A DNA stretch of 64,000 bases from Roseiconus nitratireducens (GCF_008629675.1 NZ_VWOX01000020.1:45606-109605); one strand, 5' to 3'; shown: positions 1 to 9,223, counted from the stretch's first letter. Program-made: numbers and translations. The notes: generated by a model from the sequence alone, not told the origin.

Positions 1-1191
1 CTTCCCCAGCAAGTCGACGAGTTCCTGGCCGGCCTGAAGCTTCAGCTGAATCGGAAACAACTTCATGTTCCCCCGACCGACAGACTTCCCGATACTTGCC
101 TGGATCACGTCATCCGGGTAGACCTCCCCAATCGTAAGGTTTACCTCGTCTTGTTGGCTACCCTTCAAAACCACGAAAGCCTTGTACTCCAGCGGATCGT
201 CTTCGTCCAAACGCCCCAGGGTCCAGACGTAGCTGCCGCCGGAGGTCGTTTTCAGCTTGGACGACTCGATCATGCTCAGTGAACCGATGATCCGACCGGC
301 GCACTCGGCTGACGCCACGTAGGTCTCGCCGTCAGCGAGCACGATCTCGGCAGTGGACTCCGATGTTGCATCGGTCGAGTCCTTGGGATCCGGCGTGTTG
401 GTGGCATCGGATTCGCCGGTTTTCTTGAAACGCACCTGCATGGGCGTCACGATCGGCCCCTGACGCACCCCTGGTTTGACCTTGGCGGTGATCCGAAAGC
501 CCTGTTTGGCATGCTGATACACGTCGTCATCTGCCGACGGATCAAAGGGTTCAAATTCGAACTCGGCCAGCTCGGTCATCTCTTCGCTGCCAAACACGGC
601 ATCGACCAGCTCGATCGGATCGTCGAAATAGCTGTACATCTTCGTTGAGAACTCGAACGATTCCCCCGACAGGACTTCCCCGAAGGTCACCTTCTTCGGC
701 TGGAACTCGATGTCACTGATCACCAATCCGTTGACCGTCAGCCGGATCGCCGGACGGATCGGGTCGTTGGTTCGGATCTCCGCCGACTGTTCGAAAATCT
801 TGACGTCGTTGCCGACGGTCCATTCCAGCGTGATCGGCGTCGATTCGCCGGGGGCCAGAACGTTTTTGTTCAGTGATCCCAGCGTGCATTTGCAGGTCGA
901 CGCTCCGACTTCCAGTCGCAAGGGCTCCTTGCCGGAGTTCTTGATGATGAACTCGTGCTTGCCTTTTGCCCCCGGCTCCAACGCCCCAAAGTCGTACGTT
1001 TTTTCCGTCAGCAGTTCGGCAACGGCGTTGGCGTCCGTCTGATACTCGGCCAGCTTTTCCATCACGTTCCCGGCGTGAACGGTCCCGTCCATGGTGATTT
1101 CGCCCAAGTAGGCTTTGCGGTGACCGTATTGGACGTAGTTCATCGCCCAGGCGAAGGACGTTCCCAAGACGACCGCCAGAGGAATCAGCAA
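1..1191 (-). CDS. DUF1573 domain protein (C-terminus cut by window edge)
   Basis: This is a probable membrane-anchored or secreted protein of unknown function, with one hydrophobic N-terminal segment (LLIPLAVVLGTSFAWA) followed by a DUF1573/ASH-like beta domain with the typical STCKCTLG motif and a second beta-rich region. The reading frame stays open to position 1, so the C-terminus lies outside the window. The start is unclear. A GTG at 1208-1206 would give the natural V-K-K-F-W-L-L signal peptide, but a run of eight A (minus strand) puts it out of frame. The only in-frame candidates after the stop at 1257 are TTG at 1191 (used here) and ATG at 1143. It lies 84 bp downstream of the Wzy-like gene on the same strand, probably as the last or a later gene of that run. 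No catalytic residues are recognised. Confidence 0.8.
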   Translation of the reverse strand, partial: MLIPLAVVLGTSFAWAMNYVQYGHRKAYLGEITMDGTVHAGNVMEKLAEYQTDANAVAELLTEKTYDFGALEPGAKGKHEFIIKNSGKEPLRLEVGASTCKCTLGSLNKNVLAPGESTPITLEWTVGNDVKIFEQSAEIRTNDPIRPAIRLTVNGLVISDIEFQPKKVTFGEVLSGESFEFSTKMYSYFDDPIELVDAVFGSEEMTELAEFEFEPFDPSADDDVYQHAKQGFRITAKVKPGVRQGPIVTPMQVRFKKTGESDATNTPDPKDSTDATSESTAEIVLADGETYVASAECAGRIIGSLSMIESSKLKTTSGGSYVWTLGRLDEDDPLEYKAFVVLKGSQQDEVNLTIGEVYPDDVIQASIGKSVGRGNMKLFPIQLKLQAGQELVDLLGK

Positions 1192-1275
1192 CCAGAATTT
1201 TTTCACGACCAAAACCTGTCCGAAAGGACCACTCTTGAAGAAGACAAAGTTTCTAGCTTGGGTGCTACGCGGCGT

Positions 1276-3741
1276 TTATTCAAGCGGTTCGTCGATCCGC
1301 GACAACTCCGCCCGAAACACCTCTTTGACCGGTCGCCGGTCCGGTGCCGTCCGGACGCTGGCCCCCCGGGGCTTGACCACGAAAATGTGCTGGAGCCCCA
1401 AATCGCGGACCAGATTCCCACCCAGCAGCGAAAGTTCCCGGGCCCGGGCCAGCAGTTCCATGGATTCGGCCGTCTTCGCCCGGGCTCGCGAGATGGCGGC
1501 CGCTTGGGCCACCAGCGAAACATCGGTCGGATTCCCTGCGAGGGCCCGAAAAATCAAATCTTCGGCTCGCGCCAGATCCTCCTCACGGCCGTATCGTTGG
1601 TAGAGATGCAAGCTTTGCTCGCCAGCCGCCCTCTCGATCAACGGATTGTCCCCGGCTCGACGCACGGCCGTCTCCATCGCCTCCAGCCACTCCCTTCGAT
1701 CGGCGGGACGATCCCCCTGTCCGACCAGGCGACTGCGGAACAGCTCCGACCGCCACAAAGGCGACGCGACTCCCCACGGATCCGCCTGTACTGCCCGTTC
1801 GCTCTCCCGCTCGGCACGCAGGCCCAGCCCCCGGCGCACCGCGTCTTCGGCATGCTGCTGGGCCAACGATGACGACTGCGCCGGACCAATCGACACCAAC
1901 CGCAAGGTCAGCAGCAAGGCGCCGCCGACGACCAACCCGCCCAACGCCAGACGCGACGCTTGCCGCCGTCCCAACGCCTGCGACGCGACACCAGGACGTC
2001 CGGTGACCCCATCGACGTGGCAAAGCATCGACGCGCTGATCCACACCGCCAGGGCGACCCCGGGTACCGTCCAGCCGCCGGAGACGGTCAGGTGGATCAT
2101 GATCGCCAACAAAATGGCTGACACCAGTTTCCTGATTTCAAGTTTGGCTTGCGTGTCGCTCCACTGCGATTGATTCATCCGCTGGGATTCATGGTGAAGC
2201 AGGTACCCGGCCGCGATGGCGACGGGAATACCAAACACCGCCGCCTGAAAATCCTGGAGCTGTCCCGACGCTGCCACCAATAGCCAAACCAGCAACAGTG
2301 CGACACCGGCACCAGAAGCCATCCACCGTGATCCGTCCTTGACCTGGGTAACGGAGGACGCGGCGGCGGAATCAACCGCAGCCAAATCGACTTCGGTTGC
2401 CGGTTGCGGAGAGGTTGCCTCATGGCGCGCCGCGCGGACGATCGCCCACACCAACGCGGCAAGCAACACGCCGGCAATCCAGCCTCCCGATGCCAAGGTT
2501 TCGAACACAAAGTTATGTGGGTCCGCAATGGTTTCACTGGCGATCGGCAAACGATACCGCAGGTACATCGACTGGAATCCGCCCGGTCCGGCACCGAGCC
2601 AGGGATGCTCTGCCAGCAGAGCCAACGTCGACTTCCAATACCTCAGACGGAACTCCAGGGAGGCCGGTGCCGCAGACATCCACTCTTCGTCGCCAAACAG
2701 CAGCACGCCGACGACGAACGCGGCCGCGATACCGACGACGCCCAACGACAGCTTGACCAGCCCGGCTTTGCGACGCCGGTCCGCCCCTTGGCCGGACACC
2801 CCGCTCGGCATCCACAACCACGCCAAGGCGATCAGCGATGCCAGAATTGCGCTGCGACTGCGAGTAGCAATCAGCGCCGCGACGGCCAACAGCAACAGCG
2901 CCCCAAAACCGATCGTCACGGCCGGATGCCGATGACGGTGACGCCACCGCCAGAGCACACCAGCCGGCACCAGCACGGCGACCAGCAGGATGGCGGCCAA
3001 TGAATTTGCCAAGGCGAAGGTCCCCGTCGGACCGCCGTCCAGCAAGCGATTGGCAAACACCATACGCCGCGCCGTCCCGGGCGGGGCGTCAATTCCTGCG
3101 GAACGTAGCACGGCATCCGGGTCCGCCAGGTAGGCGGCACGCGTTGCCGGCAGACTGATCCATTGCTGGTGCAAGGCGTGAACCGCCATCCCCGCGGCCA
3201 CGGCAAACAACAACGACACCATCACCATCTGGGACGGCCGGTCGGTCAACAAACGTCGCGCCGACGTCAACACCCCCGCTCCGGCGACCCAGAACCAGGC
3301 TTCGTTAGTTGCTTCGCGGAGGTTCCCCGGCGGGCACGTTGCCAGGGCGGCAAACATCATCCAAGCGGCGAGATTCCACGCCAGCACATCGATCACCAGG
3401 CCCGACCCCAGCAAACCGGAAACGGAGGCATTGCAACGGTCGCTTGGCAGCGTCCCCTGGCGAGTGCCGTTCGCTTGGACGCCGGCGAACCGCATCCACG
3501 GCTCGGTGACCACGGTCAGGGTCGCCAGGCACACCGCCAGGGCGACAAACCACAGGGCGTCACCGTTTTCGACCTGCACGCTGTCACTGGGATAGTACGC
3601 GACGTACACCACCAGACCGCCCAGCACGGCCAGGGCGACCCGCCGACACGGCACGACCCACCGGGGCAGGGCATCCGCCGCCGGCGACGTTTCGCCCGGG
3701 CGGTCCCGTTCGGCCGTCAATCGAGATCTTGCTTTTGCCAT
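1276..3741 (-). CDS. O-antigen ligase/polymerase (Wzy_C) family membrane protein
   Basis: This is an integral membrane protein of about 821 aa with roughly a dozen hydrophobic segments and a Wzy_C-type stretch around GAGPGGFQSMYLRYR and the following PHNFVFETLASGGW. It probably ligates or polymerises a lipid-linked glycan at the outer face of the inner membrane. The last 200 residues are soluble, Ala/Arg/Glu-rich and helical, and look like TPR repeats (for example RAEDLIFRALAGNPTDVSLV), a common architecture in bacterial O-antigen-ligase-like proteins. The start is taken at MAKARSRL (3741), which overlaps the end of the WecA-like gene by 25 bp. The frame is open further upstream to 3780. The neighbour that makes the lipid-linked sugar supports the role; the polymer itself is unknown. 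Confidence 0.85.
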   Translation of the reverse strand: MAKARSRLTAERDRPGETSPAADALPRWVVPCRRVALAVLGGLVVYVAYYPSDSVQVENGDALWFVALAVCLATLTVVTEPWMRFAGVQANGTRQGTLPSDRCNASVSGLLGSGLVIDVLAWNLAAWMMFAALATCPPGNLREATNEAWFWVAGAGVLTSARRLLTDRPSQMVMVSLLFAVAAGMAVHALHQQWISLPATRAAYLADPDAVLRSAGIDAPPGTARRMVFANRLLDGGPTGTFALANSLAAILLVAVLVPAGVLWRWRHRHRHPAVTIGFGALLLLAVAALIATRSRSAILASLIALAWLWMPSGVSGQGADRRRKAGLVKLSLGVVGIAAAFVVGVLLFGDEEWMSAAPASLEFRLRYWKSTLALLAEHPWLGAGPGGFQSMYLRYRLPIASETIADPHNFVFETLASGGWIAGVLLAALVWAIVRAARHEATSPQPATEVDLAAVDSAAASSVTQVKDGSRWMASGAGVALLLVWLLVAASGQLQDFQAAVFGIPVAIAAGYLLHHESQRMNQSQWSDTQAKLEIRKLVSAILLAIMIHLTVSGGWTVPGVALAVWISASMLCHVDGVTGRPGVASQALGRRQASRLALGGLVVGGALLLTLRLVSIGPAQSSSLAQQHAEDAVRRGLGLRAERESERAVQADPWGVASPLWRSELFRSRLVGQGDRPADRREWLEAMETAVRRAGDNPLIERAAGEQSLHLYQRYGREEDLARAEDLIFRALAGNPTDVSLVAQAAAISRARAKTAESMELLARARELSLLGGNLVRDLGLQHIFVVKPRGASVRTAPDRRPVKEVFRAELSRIDEPLE

Positions 3742-4844
3742 CCGGTCGATTCCAAAATCACGACCAACAACAACATGCATGCGACGATGCCCAGCACGGC
3801 GGTGGCTTGCAACACGGAAACGTGTACCAACAACAGTGCCGCCAAACCGCAGGTTCCGGTGACCAAGTAAATGGTCAACACCGCTTGCGGCCGCGAAAGC
3901 CCCAATTCGACCAGACGGTGTGAAAAATGACTTCGGTCACCGGAAAACAGGCTGCGTCCTTCCCGCAGACGGATCCACAGCACCGTGGCCATGTCGTACA
4001 TCGGGATCGCCATGGCACACAGGGGCGCCAACACGGCGTGCGGTCGGGGCTGGCTGGCAAAGGTTGCCATCAACATCGACACGGCGATCAGGAATCCCAC
4101 CAGGTAGCTTCCCCCGTCTCCCATGAAGATCCGGGCCGGCGGTCGGTTGTGCCACAAGAACCCCAGCACCGACCCGCAAACGACCAACAACAAACCGGAG
4201 ACGAACAGTTGCGGTTGGCCTGAGGAAGGGCTGGACGTCGTCAACATCACCGCGGCCATCGAGGCGGCGATGATCACCGCGACTCCGCCGCTCAGCCCGT
4301 CCATGTTGTCAAGCATATTGAAGGCGTTGATCACCGCCACGATCCAGACGACCGACAACAGGTTGGTCAACCAAGTCTGGCCGATGAACGCGGTCAGACC
4401 GAATCCCAGTCCGTAAACCACAAAGGCCGCCACCGCAAACTCGACGGCCAAGCGAACGCCGACCGGGGCGCCTCGGCGATCGTCCCACAGCCCCAAAGCG
4501 AACAACACGGTGGCCGCAGCCAACAGCCCCCACAACTGCCCCAGCCGGGAAGCGACACCTTCGACATGGGGGCGGATCCAAGACGGCAACACCTCGGGTA
4601 GGAGCCCGCGTTGAAGCCCCATCACCCACAGCGTTCCAAGCAGCATCGGCACGACGATGCCAAGCCAGATCCCGATGCCGCCGCCCAACGGGGTCGCGCG
4701 GGCGTGCGTGCTGTGCCCACCGGGATTGGCCAGCAAGCCCCAACGGACCGCATAGCGTCGGACCGGGTACAAGCTTGCCAGACTGACCACCAGGGGCGGG
4801 AGCACCGCCGCAACGATCAACCAGCCGACGAGCTTGCTGTCCAA
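3717..4844 (-). CDS. WecA/MraY-family polyprenyl-phosphate sugar-1-phosphate transferase
   Basis: This enzyme should transfer a (N-acetyl)hexosamine-1-phosphate from a UDP-sugar to undecaprenyl phosphate at the cytoplasmic membrane, the first step of an envelope glycopolymer. Family motifs in order are GGHSTHARATPLGGG after the first TM segment, NAFNMLDNMDGLSGG (metal-binding Asp cluster), ARIFMGDGGSYLVGF and the GDRSHFSHRL loop near the C-terminus. The last resembles the HIHH region of WecA/TagO rather than MraY. There are about ten TM segments. Upstream reading into accC gives non-family sequence, so I place the start at TTG 4844, five bases after the accC stop, giving about 375 aa. The next gene overlaps its end, so the two are probably translated together. 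Confidence 0.88.
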   Translation of the reverse strand: MDSKLVGWLIVAAVLPPLVVSLASLYPVRRYAVRWGLLANPGGHSTHARATPLGGGIGIWLGIVVPMLLGTLWVMGLQRGLLPEVLPSWIRPHVEGVASRLGQLWGLLAAATVLFALGLWDDRRGAPVGVRLAVEFAVAAFVVYGLGFGLTAFIGQTWLTNLLSVVWIVAVINAFNMLDNMDGLSGGVAVIIAASMAAVMLTTSSPSSGQPQLFVSGLLLVVCGSVLGFLWHNRPPARIFMGDGGSYLVGFLIAVSMLMATFASQPRPHAVLAPLCAMAIPMYDMATVLWIRLREGRSLFSGDRSHFSHRLVELGLSRPQAVLTIYLVTGTCGLAALLLVHVSVLQATAVLGIVACMLLLVVILESTGWQKQDLD

Positions 4845-4848
4845 GAGA

Positions 4849-6195
4849 TCAATTGCCTGTGAATTCGCGTTCGACAAACTTCGTGTCGTGCTTTCCGGAG
4901 ACGAATTCCGGATGCTGCAGAACCGCGTCGTGGAACAACGCCGTGGTCGCAATGCCTTCGGCCTGGATCTCTGCCAACGCACGACGCATGGTTTCGATCG
5001 CCTCGTCCCGGGTCGGACGATGCACGATCAACTTCCCGATCATCGAATCGTAATGCGGCGGAACGGTGTAGCCGCCGTAAACGTGGGAGTCGAACCGCAC
5101 GCCCAGTCCGCCGGGCGCGAAGAACAAACCAATTTTACCCGGGCTGGGCATAAAATTCTTGTTCGGATTCTCCGCGTTGATGCGACACTCGATCGCGTGG
5201 CCGCTGACGGACAAATCGTCCTGGCTGAACGATAGCTCCTTGCCGGCCGCCACGCGAATCTGTTCCTTGATCAGGTCGACGCCGGTGATCATCTCGGTCA
5301 CCGGGTGCTCCACCTGAATCCGGGCGTTGACTTCGATGAAATAGAAGTCGTCGTTCTGGTCGACAATGAATTCGACCGTTCCGGCGTTGCTGTACTGGGC
5401 CCCGCGGATCATCCGCACTGCGGCTTCACAAATCGCCTCGCGTTTGCTGTCGGGCAGATTCGGGCTGGGGGCCTCTTCGATCAGTTTTTGGTGGCGACGC
5501 TGGACACTGCAATCACGTTCGAACAGGTGACACACGTTGCCGTGGGTGTCGGCGATCACCTGAACCTCGACGTGACGCGGCGAACCGATGTAGCGTTCTA
5601 AATAGACGCCCCCGTTGCCGAACGCGGCCTGCGCTTCGTTGCGAGCCTGCTGCAGGGAACTGGTCAGCGAGGCGGGATCTTCGGCCACCCGCATTCCCTT
5701 GCCGCCGCCACCGGCGGTGGCTTTGATCAGAACCGGAAAGCCGATTTCCTCAGCGATCTTGATCGCATCCTTGTCGTCGGTGATCAGCCCGTCGCTGCCG
5801 GGCACGACGGGAACCTTGTTGGCGATGGCCATCGAACGCGCGGTGTTCTTGTCGCCCAACTTCTCCATCGCTTGCGGGCTGGGTCCGATGAACTCAAATC
5901 CGCTTTCGCGACAGACCTCGTTGAAGTGCGCGTTCTCCGCCAGAAACCCATAGCCGGGATGGATGGCGTCCACGTTGCCCACCTCCGCCGCCGCGATGAT
6001 CTGGTCGATCTTCAAATAGCTGTCGGCGCTTTTGGGTCCTCCGACGCAATAGGCTTCGTCGGCCAGTTTGACGTGCATCGACTCCGCATCGGCAGTGCTG
6101 TAGACCGCCACCGACAAGATCCCCATCTCGCGACAGGCGCGAATGATTCGAAGCGCAATTTCGCCACGGTTGGCGATCAGTACTTTTTGAAACAC
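4849..6195 (-). CDS. accC: Acetyl-CoA carboxylase, biotin carboxylase subunit
   Basis: AccC carboxylates the biotin of AccB using ATP and bicarbonate, the first half-reaction of malonyl-CoA synthesis. At 448 aa it has the usual length. It starts MFQKVLIANRGEIALRIIRA, carries HPGYGFLAENAHF, the ATP-grasp glycine loop KATAGGGGKGMRVA, the EVNARIQVEHPVTEM catalytic stretch and the C-terminal FDSHVYGGYTVPPHYDSMIGKL-type region (seen as HYDSMIGKLIVHR). It lies 54 bp downstream of accB in the same orientation, the classic accBC pair. Its stop is followed almost immediately by the WecA-like start, so fatty-acid precursor supply and envelope glycan assembly appear to share a transcript. No odd residues seen. 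Confidence 0.98.
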   Translation of the reverse strand: MFQKVLIANRGEIALRIIRACREMGILSVAVYSTADAESMHVKLADEAYCVGGPKSADSYLKIDQIIAAAEVGNVDAIHPGYGFLAENAHFNEVCRESGFEFIGPSPQAMEKLGDKNTARSMAIANKVPVVPGSDGLITDDKDAIKIAEEIGFPVLIKATAGGGGKGMRVAEDPASLTSSLQQARNEAQAAFGNGGVYLERYIGSPRHVEVQVIADTHGNVCHLFERDCSVQRRHQKLIEEAPSPNLPDSKREAICEAAVRMIRGAQYSNAGTVEFIVDQNDDFYFIEVNARIQVEHPVTEMITGVDLIKEQIRVAAGKELSFSQDDLSVSGHAIECRINAENPNKNFMPSPGKIGLFFAPGGLGVRFDSHVYGGYTVPPHYDSMIGKLIVHRPTRDEAIETMRRALAEIQAEGIATTALFHDAVLQHPEFVSGKHDTKFVEREFTGN

Positions 6196-6249
6196 AACTT
6201 TCTCTGGCGCAGCGCTGGTGATGGACGGACGGGTCCCGAGGCGGACGGA

Positions 6250-6741
6250 CTAGGGATTGGGTTGAATGCGAAACATCGGTTTGCCGAAGTCAACCGCTTG
6301 TTGATCGGCCACCAACACCTCAACGACCTTTCCACTGCACTCGGCGGGAATCTCGTTGAACACCTTCATGGCTTCGACGATGCACACAATCGTGTCGGGG
6401 CTGACCATTTGCCCGACCTGCACGAACGATTCCGACTCCGGGTTCGGGCGCGAGTAAAACGTGCCGACCATCGGGGCATCAATGGTGATCGTTCCCTCAT
6501 TGGCCGACGACGCCGGTGCGGCCGAACCGGGGGCCGGAGCGGGAGCTGCCGCCGGGGGCGCCGCAGCAGCTGCTGCAGGAGGTGACAGATAAACCGGTTC
6601 GCTGCCGCGTCCCAGCTTGATGCGGTCATCGCCCTGCTGCAGATCCACCTCCGTCAGTTCGTGTTGTTCCATCAATTCGACGATGGCGCGAATGCGTTCG
6701 ATGTCGAACACGCTTTCGCCCGGTTGTTTGCCTTTTGTCAT
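6250..6741 (-). CDS. accB: Acetyl-CoA carboxylase, biotin carboxyl carrier protein
   Basis: AccB carries the covalently attached biotin between AccC and the carboxyltransferase. The protein is 163 aa, close to the usual 150-165. The N-terminal helical part (FDIERIRAIVELMEQHELTEVDL) is followed by an Ala/Pro-rich flexible linker and the biotinyl domain with the EAMKVFNEI motif, whose lysine receives biotin, and the terminal VDFGKPMFRIQP. The frame stays open upstream to 6999 but that part is Arg-rich and unlike the family, so the start is ATG 6741 (MTKGKQPGESVFD). A gene for an M24 peptidase lies 239 bp upstream on the same strand, a pairing common in bacterial accBC operons. Confidence 0.97.
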   Translation of the reverse strand: MTKGKQPGESVFDIERIRAIVELMEQHELTEVDLQQGDDRIKLGRGSEPVYLSPPAAAAAAPPAAAPAPAPGSAAPASSANEGTITIDAPMVGTFYSRPNPESESFVQVGQMVSPDTIVCIVEAMKVFNEIPAECSGKVVEVLVADQQAVDFGKPMFRIQPNP

Positions 6742-6980
6742 GCCTGTCTCATCGGGAGTAGGTCCGAACGCGTTTCCGCGTGACGGGGACTTCACCGTCG
6801 GCGAAGTTCGAAAACTCGTGGGGTGCTGTGGTGCGGCTCTCAGGGCCGCCATCGGCTCGGATCGAACCGCCGGGGCGCTGGGACGGCTTCTCGCCGACCC
6901 GTTCAGGATGCATCGCCGGACCTGACGCGTCCAGTTCCGCACCGTCTTTCCCAGTCCCCCGCCGTCGATCGAGCGAGGTT

Positions 6981-8066
6981 TTACAGGATCAATCGACAAT
7001 CATCGAGACCCTTTGGGAATCCGCTCAATACCTCGTGGCCGTTCTCGGTGACCAACACGTCGTCCTCGATCCGAATGCCGAATTCGCCTTCGAAGTAAAC
7101 GCCCGGCTCCACCGTGATCACCATCCCGGGCGCCAATGTCTCGTCGCTGGTCGCCGAAAGCCGCGGGGATTCGTGAATCTGCAGCCCCACGCCGTGTCCC
7201 AATCCGTGGACGAAACGATCTCCCAAACCCGCCCGGTCCAACACGTCGCGCGCGGCCGCATCGATTTCCGACGTGGCGACCCCCGGGGCGATCCGCTCGA
7301 TCGCGGCCAGCTGTGAGTCCAGAACCGCCTGGTAGGCCCGTTCGAAATTCGCCGGCGGGGAACCGAAATGGAAGGTTCGCGTCAAATCGCTGGCATACCC
7401 CCCCAGCAGGGTTCCCCAGTCAATCAGCAGGGTCGAATGGTTCCCGATCACGACCGGGCGACTGTGGTAGTGGGGCTTGGCACCACCGGGACCGGCACCG
7501 ATGATCGGCTCGAAACTGAACCCTTCCCCCCCCAAGCGACGAATCGTTGCCTCCAGGTCGTACGCGATCTCCTGCTCGGTCCAGTCCGGGCCCAGTTTTG
7601 CGAGCACCGATTGCAATGCCCGCTCGTTGATCCGCACCGCCTGCCGCAGCGTCCGTATCTCCTGCGGATCTTTGATCATCCGCTGCTTCAGGATCACCCC
7701 GGACGATTCGCACCACTGCTGCTGTGGCAGCCTGGCCCGCAGTCCGCTGAACGTCGTCACCGTCATCTGATCTGCTTCGATGCCGACACGGCCGGCGCCG
7801 CTTTCTTTGATGATCTCGGCGAGGAAGTCCAGCGGCTTTTCACTCGGCGAACGGATCGCCGCCAGCACTCCCGGACACTCCTCGTCCAATTGCTTCTTGT
7901 ACCGCCCATCGCTGATCAACAAGGCTTTACCGGGCTCCACCAATAGCGCCGAACTGTCGCCGGTGAAACCGGTCAGGTATCGCACGTTGATCTCGTCGGT
8001 GACCAGCAGGGCGTCCATCTCCAGCGCCCCAAGCTGGTCGGCAAGTCGTTCAATTCGTGGCGTCAT
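6981..8066 (-). CDS. M24-family aminopeptidase (Xaa-Pro peptidase-like)
   Basis: This is a 361-aa cytoplasmic metallopeptidase of the pita-bread fold, predicted to remove N-terminal residues from Xaa-Pro dipeptides or oligopeptides. The N-terminal creatinase-like domain begins MTPRIERLADQLGALEMDALLVTDE. In the C-terminal catalytic domain the metal ligands can be followed: LLIDWGTLLGGYASDLTRTFHFG (two Asp), HGLGHGVGLQIHESP (His), TVEPGVYFEGEFGIRIEDDVLVT (two Glu). The start overlaps the last four bases of the LRR lipoprotein gene (ATGA), suggesting coupled translation. A peptidase of this type just upstream of accBC is a frequent bacterial arrangement. Confidence 0.95.
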   Translation of the reverse strand: MTPRIERLADQLGALEMDALLVTDEINVRYLTGFTGDSSALLVEPGKALLISDGRYKKQLDEECPGVLAAIRSPSEKPLDFLAEIIKESGAGRVGIEADQMTVTTFSGLRARLPQQQWCESSGVILKQRMIKDPQEIRTLRQAVRINERALQSVLAKLGPDWTEQEIAYDLEATIRRLGGEGFSFEPIIGAGPGGAKPHYHSRPVVIGNHSTLLIDWGTLLGGYASDLTRTFHFGSPPANFERAYQAVLDSQLAAIERIAPGVATSEIDAAARDVLDRAGLGDRFVHGLGHGVGLQIHESPRLSATSDETLAPGMVITVEPGVYFEGEFGIRIEDDVLVTENGHEVLSGFPKGLDDCRLIL

Positions 8067-8836
8067 GGATGTTCCTGGTCTCGATCAAGGTGTTTTTGGT
8101 TGACGTGCACGTGCACTTGCCGATGGTGTTCAAAGAACCAATCCCAGCCGTCGCTGGTGACACGACTGTCGTCGACATACAGCGAACGCAATTTCGGCAG
8201 GGCTGCAATTTTTTTCAGTCCTGCATCGTTGATGGGAACCCCGATCAGGTGCACGCTTCGCAGCGTGGCGATCGACGCCACCGCCTCGGCGGTTTCCGGC
8301 CCCAACCGCTCCCCACCCAGCCGCAGAGAACGCAAAGCCGGCAAACGTGCCAAGGCCCCCACGCCCGCCGCGGTTGCATCCGACTGGGGCAAATTCAAAA
8401 TCTGCAGCGTGGATTGTCCTGCCAACTCCTGCAGAGCCTGGTCGGTTAGCGGCGAATGGCGGAGCCGCAGATGGCGAAGATTGGGCAGACGCGCGATCGC
8501 GGCCGCCCCCTCGTCGTGGACCTGTCCGGCATCCAGAATCAACGTCTTCACCCAGTCGTCGTCTTCGCGAAATTGCTGCAGCATCGCATCGTCGACCGCC
8601 GTTTCCCGCAGCTCCACGATGCCTACCTTTCCCGAGCCGGCCTTTCCCGACGCGGCGTCCCCGGAGGATTGCAACGACCGGCCGAGTGCCAGTTGCTGGG
8701 CCAGGTCGGGTTCCGGCGGCGGGACGGGCGGGGACGCGGGTTCCGGGCGATCACAGCCGCAAACCAGCCCCGTGGCCAACAACAGCGCGGCCAGGAAGAC
8801 GAACCACGGCCGCGTGGCTGCCAACTTCAAATTCAA
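8063..8836 (-). CDS. Leucine-rich-repeat lipoprotein
   Basis: This is a 257-aa predicted lipoprotein. The signal peptide is MNLKLAATRPWFVFLAALLLATG with a lipobox-like VCGC, the second Cys being the likely lipidation site. A Pro-rich spacer follows, then about five leucine-rich repeats of the kind LPNLRHLRLRHSPLTDQALQEL, which normally form a protein-binding solenoid. The C-terminus is rich in histidine (HHRQVHVHVNQKH), which could bind metal, though this is only a guess. It is the first gene of the minus-strand run and overlaps the peptidase start by 4 bp. LRR proteins of this type are common in Planctomycetes; the partner is unknown. Confidence 0.85.
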   Translation of the reverse strand: MNLKLAATRPWFVFLAALLLATGLVCGCDRPEPASPPVPPPEPDLAQQLALGRSLQSSGDAASGKAGSGKVGIVELRETAVDDAMLQQFREDDDWVKTLILDAGQVHDEGAAAIARLPNLRHLRLRHSPLTDQALQELAGQSTLQILNLPQSDATAAGVGALARLPALRSLRLGGERLGPETAEAVASIATLRSVHLIGVPINDAGLKKIAALPKLRSLYVDDSRVTSDGWDWFFEHHRQVHVHVNQKHLDRDQEHP

Positions 8837-9036
8837 CGGAAGACCTCTCAGACATCACGGGCACAAAACGGCGCGGAGGCAGATGTTGTAACCGACAGAG
8901 GCCGCCGGGGGACGCCCCAGCCAAAAGAACCCGGCAAGGAAGTCGCGGCGAGCAGGATGCGGGCAGAGGCCTTGGGTCCCCGGGCCGCCCCGAGCGGAAC
9001 GCGGGGCCATGCACGAGTGGGCCACCAATGAATCGA

Positions 9037-9069
9037 GCATCGGGACGCTGCCGAGCAGCGTCCCGATGC
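9037..9069. repeat. Perfect inverted repeat, 15-bp stem and 3-nt loop
   Basis: The arms GCATCGGGACGCTGC (9037-9051) and GCAGCGTCCCGATGC (9055-9069) are exact reverse complements around the loop CGA. There is no T-run on either side, so it is not a standard intrinsic terminator. It lies about 200 bp upstream of the lipoprotein start, so it may be a protein-binding palindrome or part of a 5' leader structure. Confidence 0.75.
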
Positions 9070-9223
9070 AAGCGGAATTCCGGCGTGGAGCTGCGTCTCA
9101 AGACGGTTGACCCAGAAACCGTCGTCAGCCGCATCGTCGCTCCGACCCGTGAAGGCCAGGAAACGATTCCCGCAAAGCGTTTGCCTACGCGCGAAAATCC
9201 GCTCAATGTTTCTTTTTTGCGCC

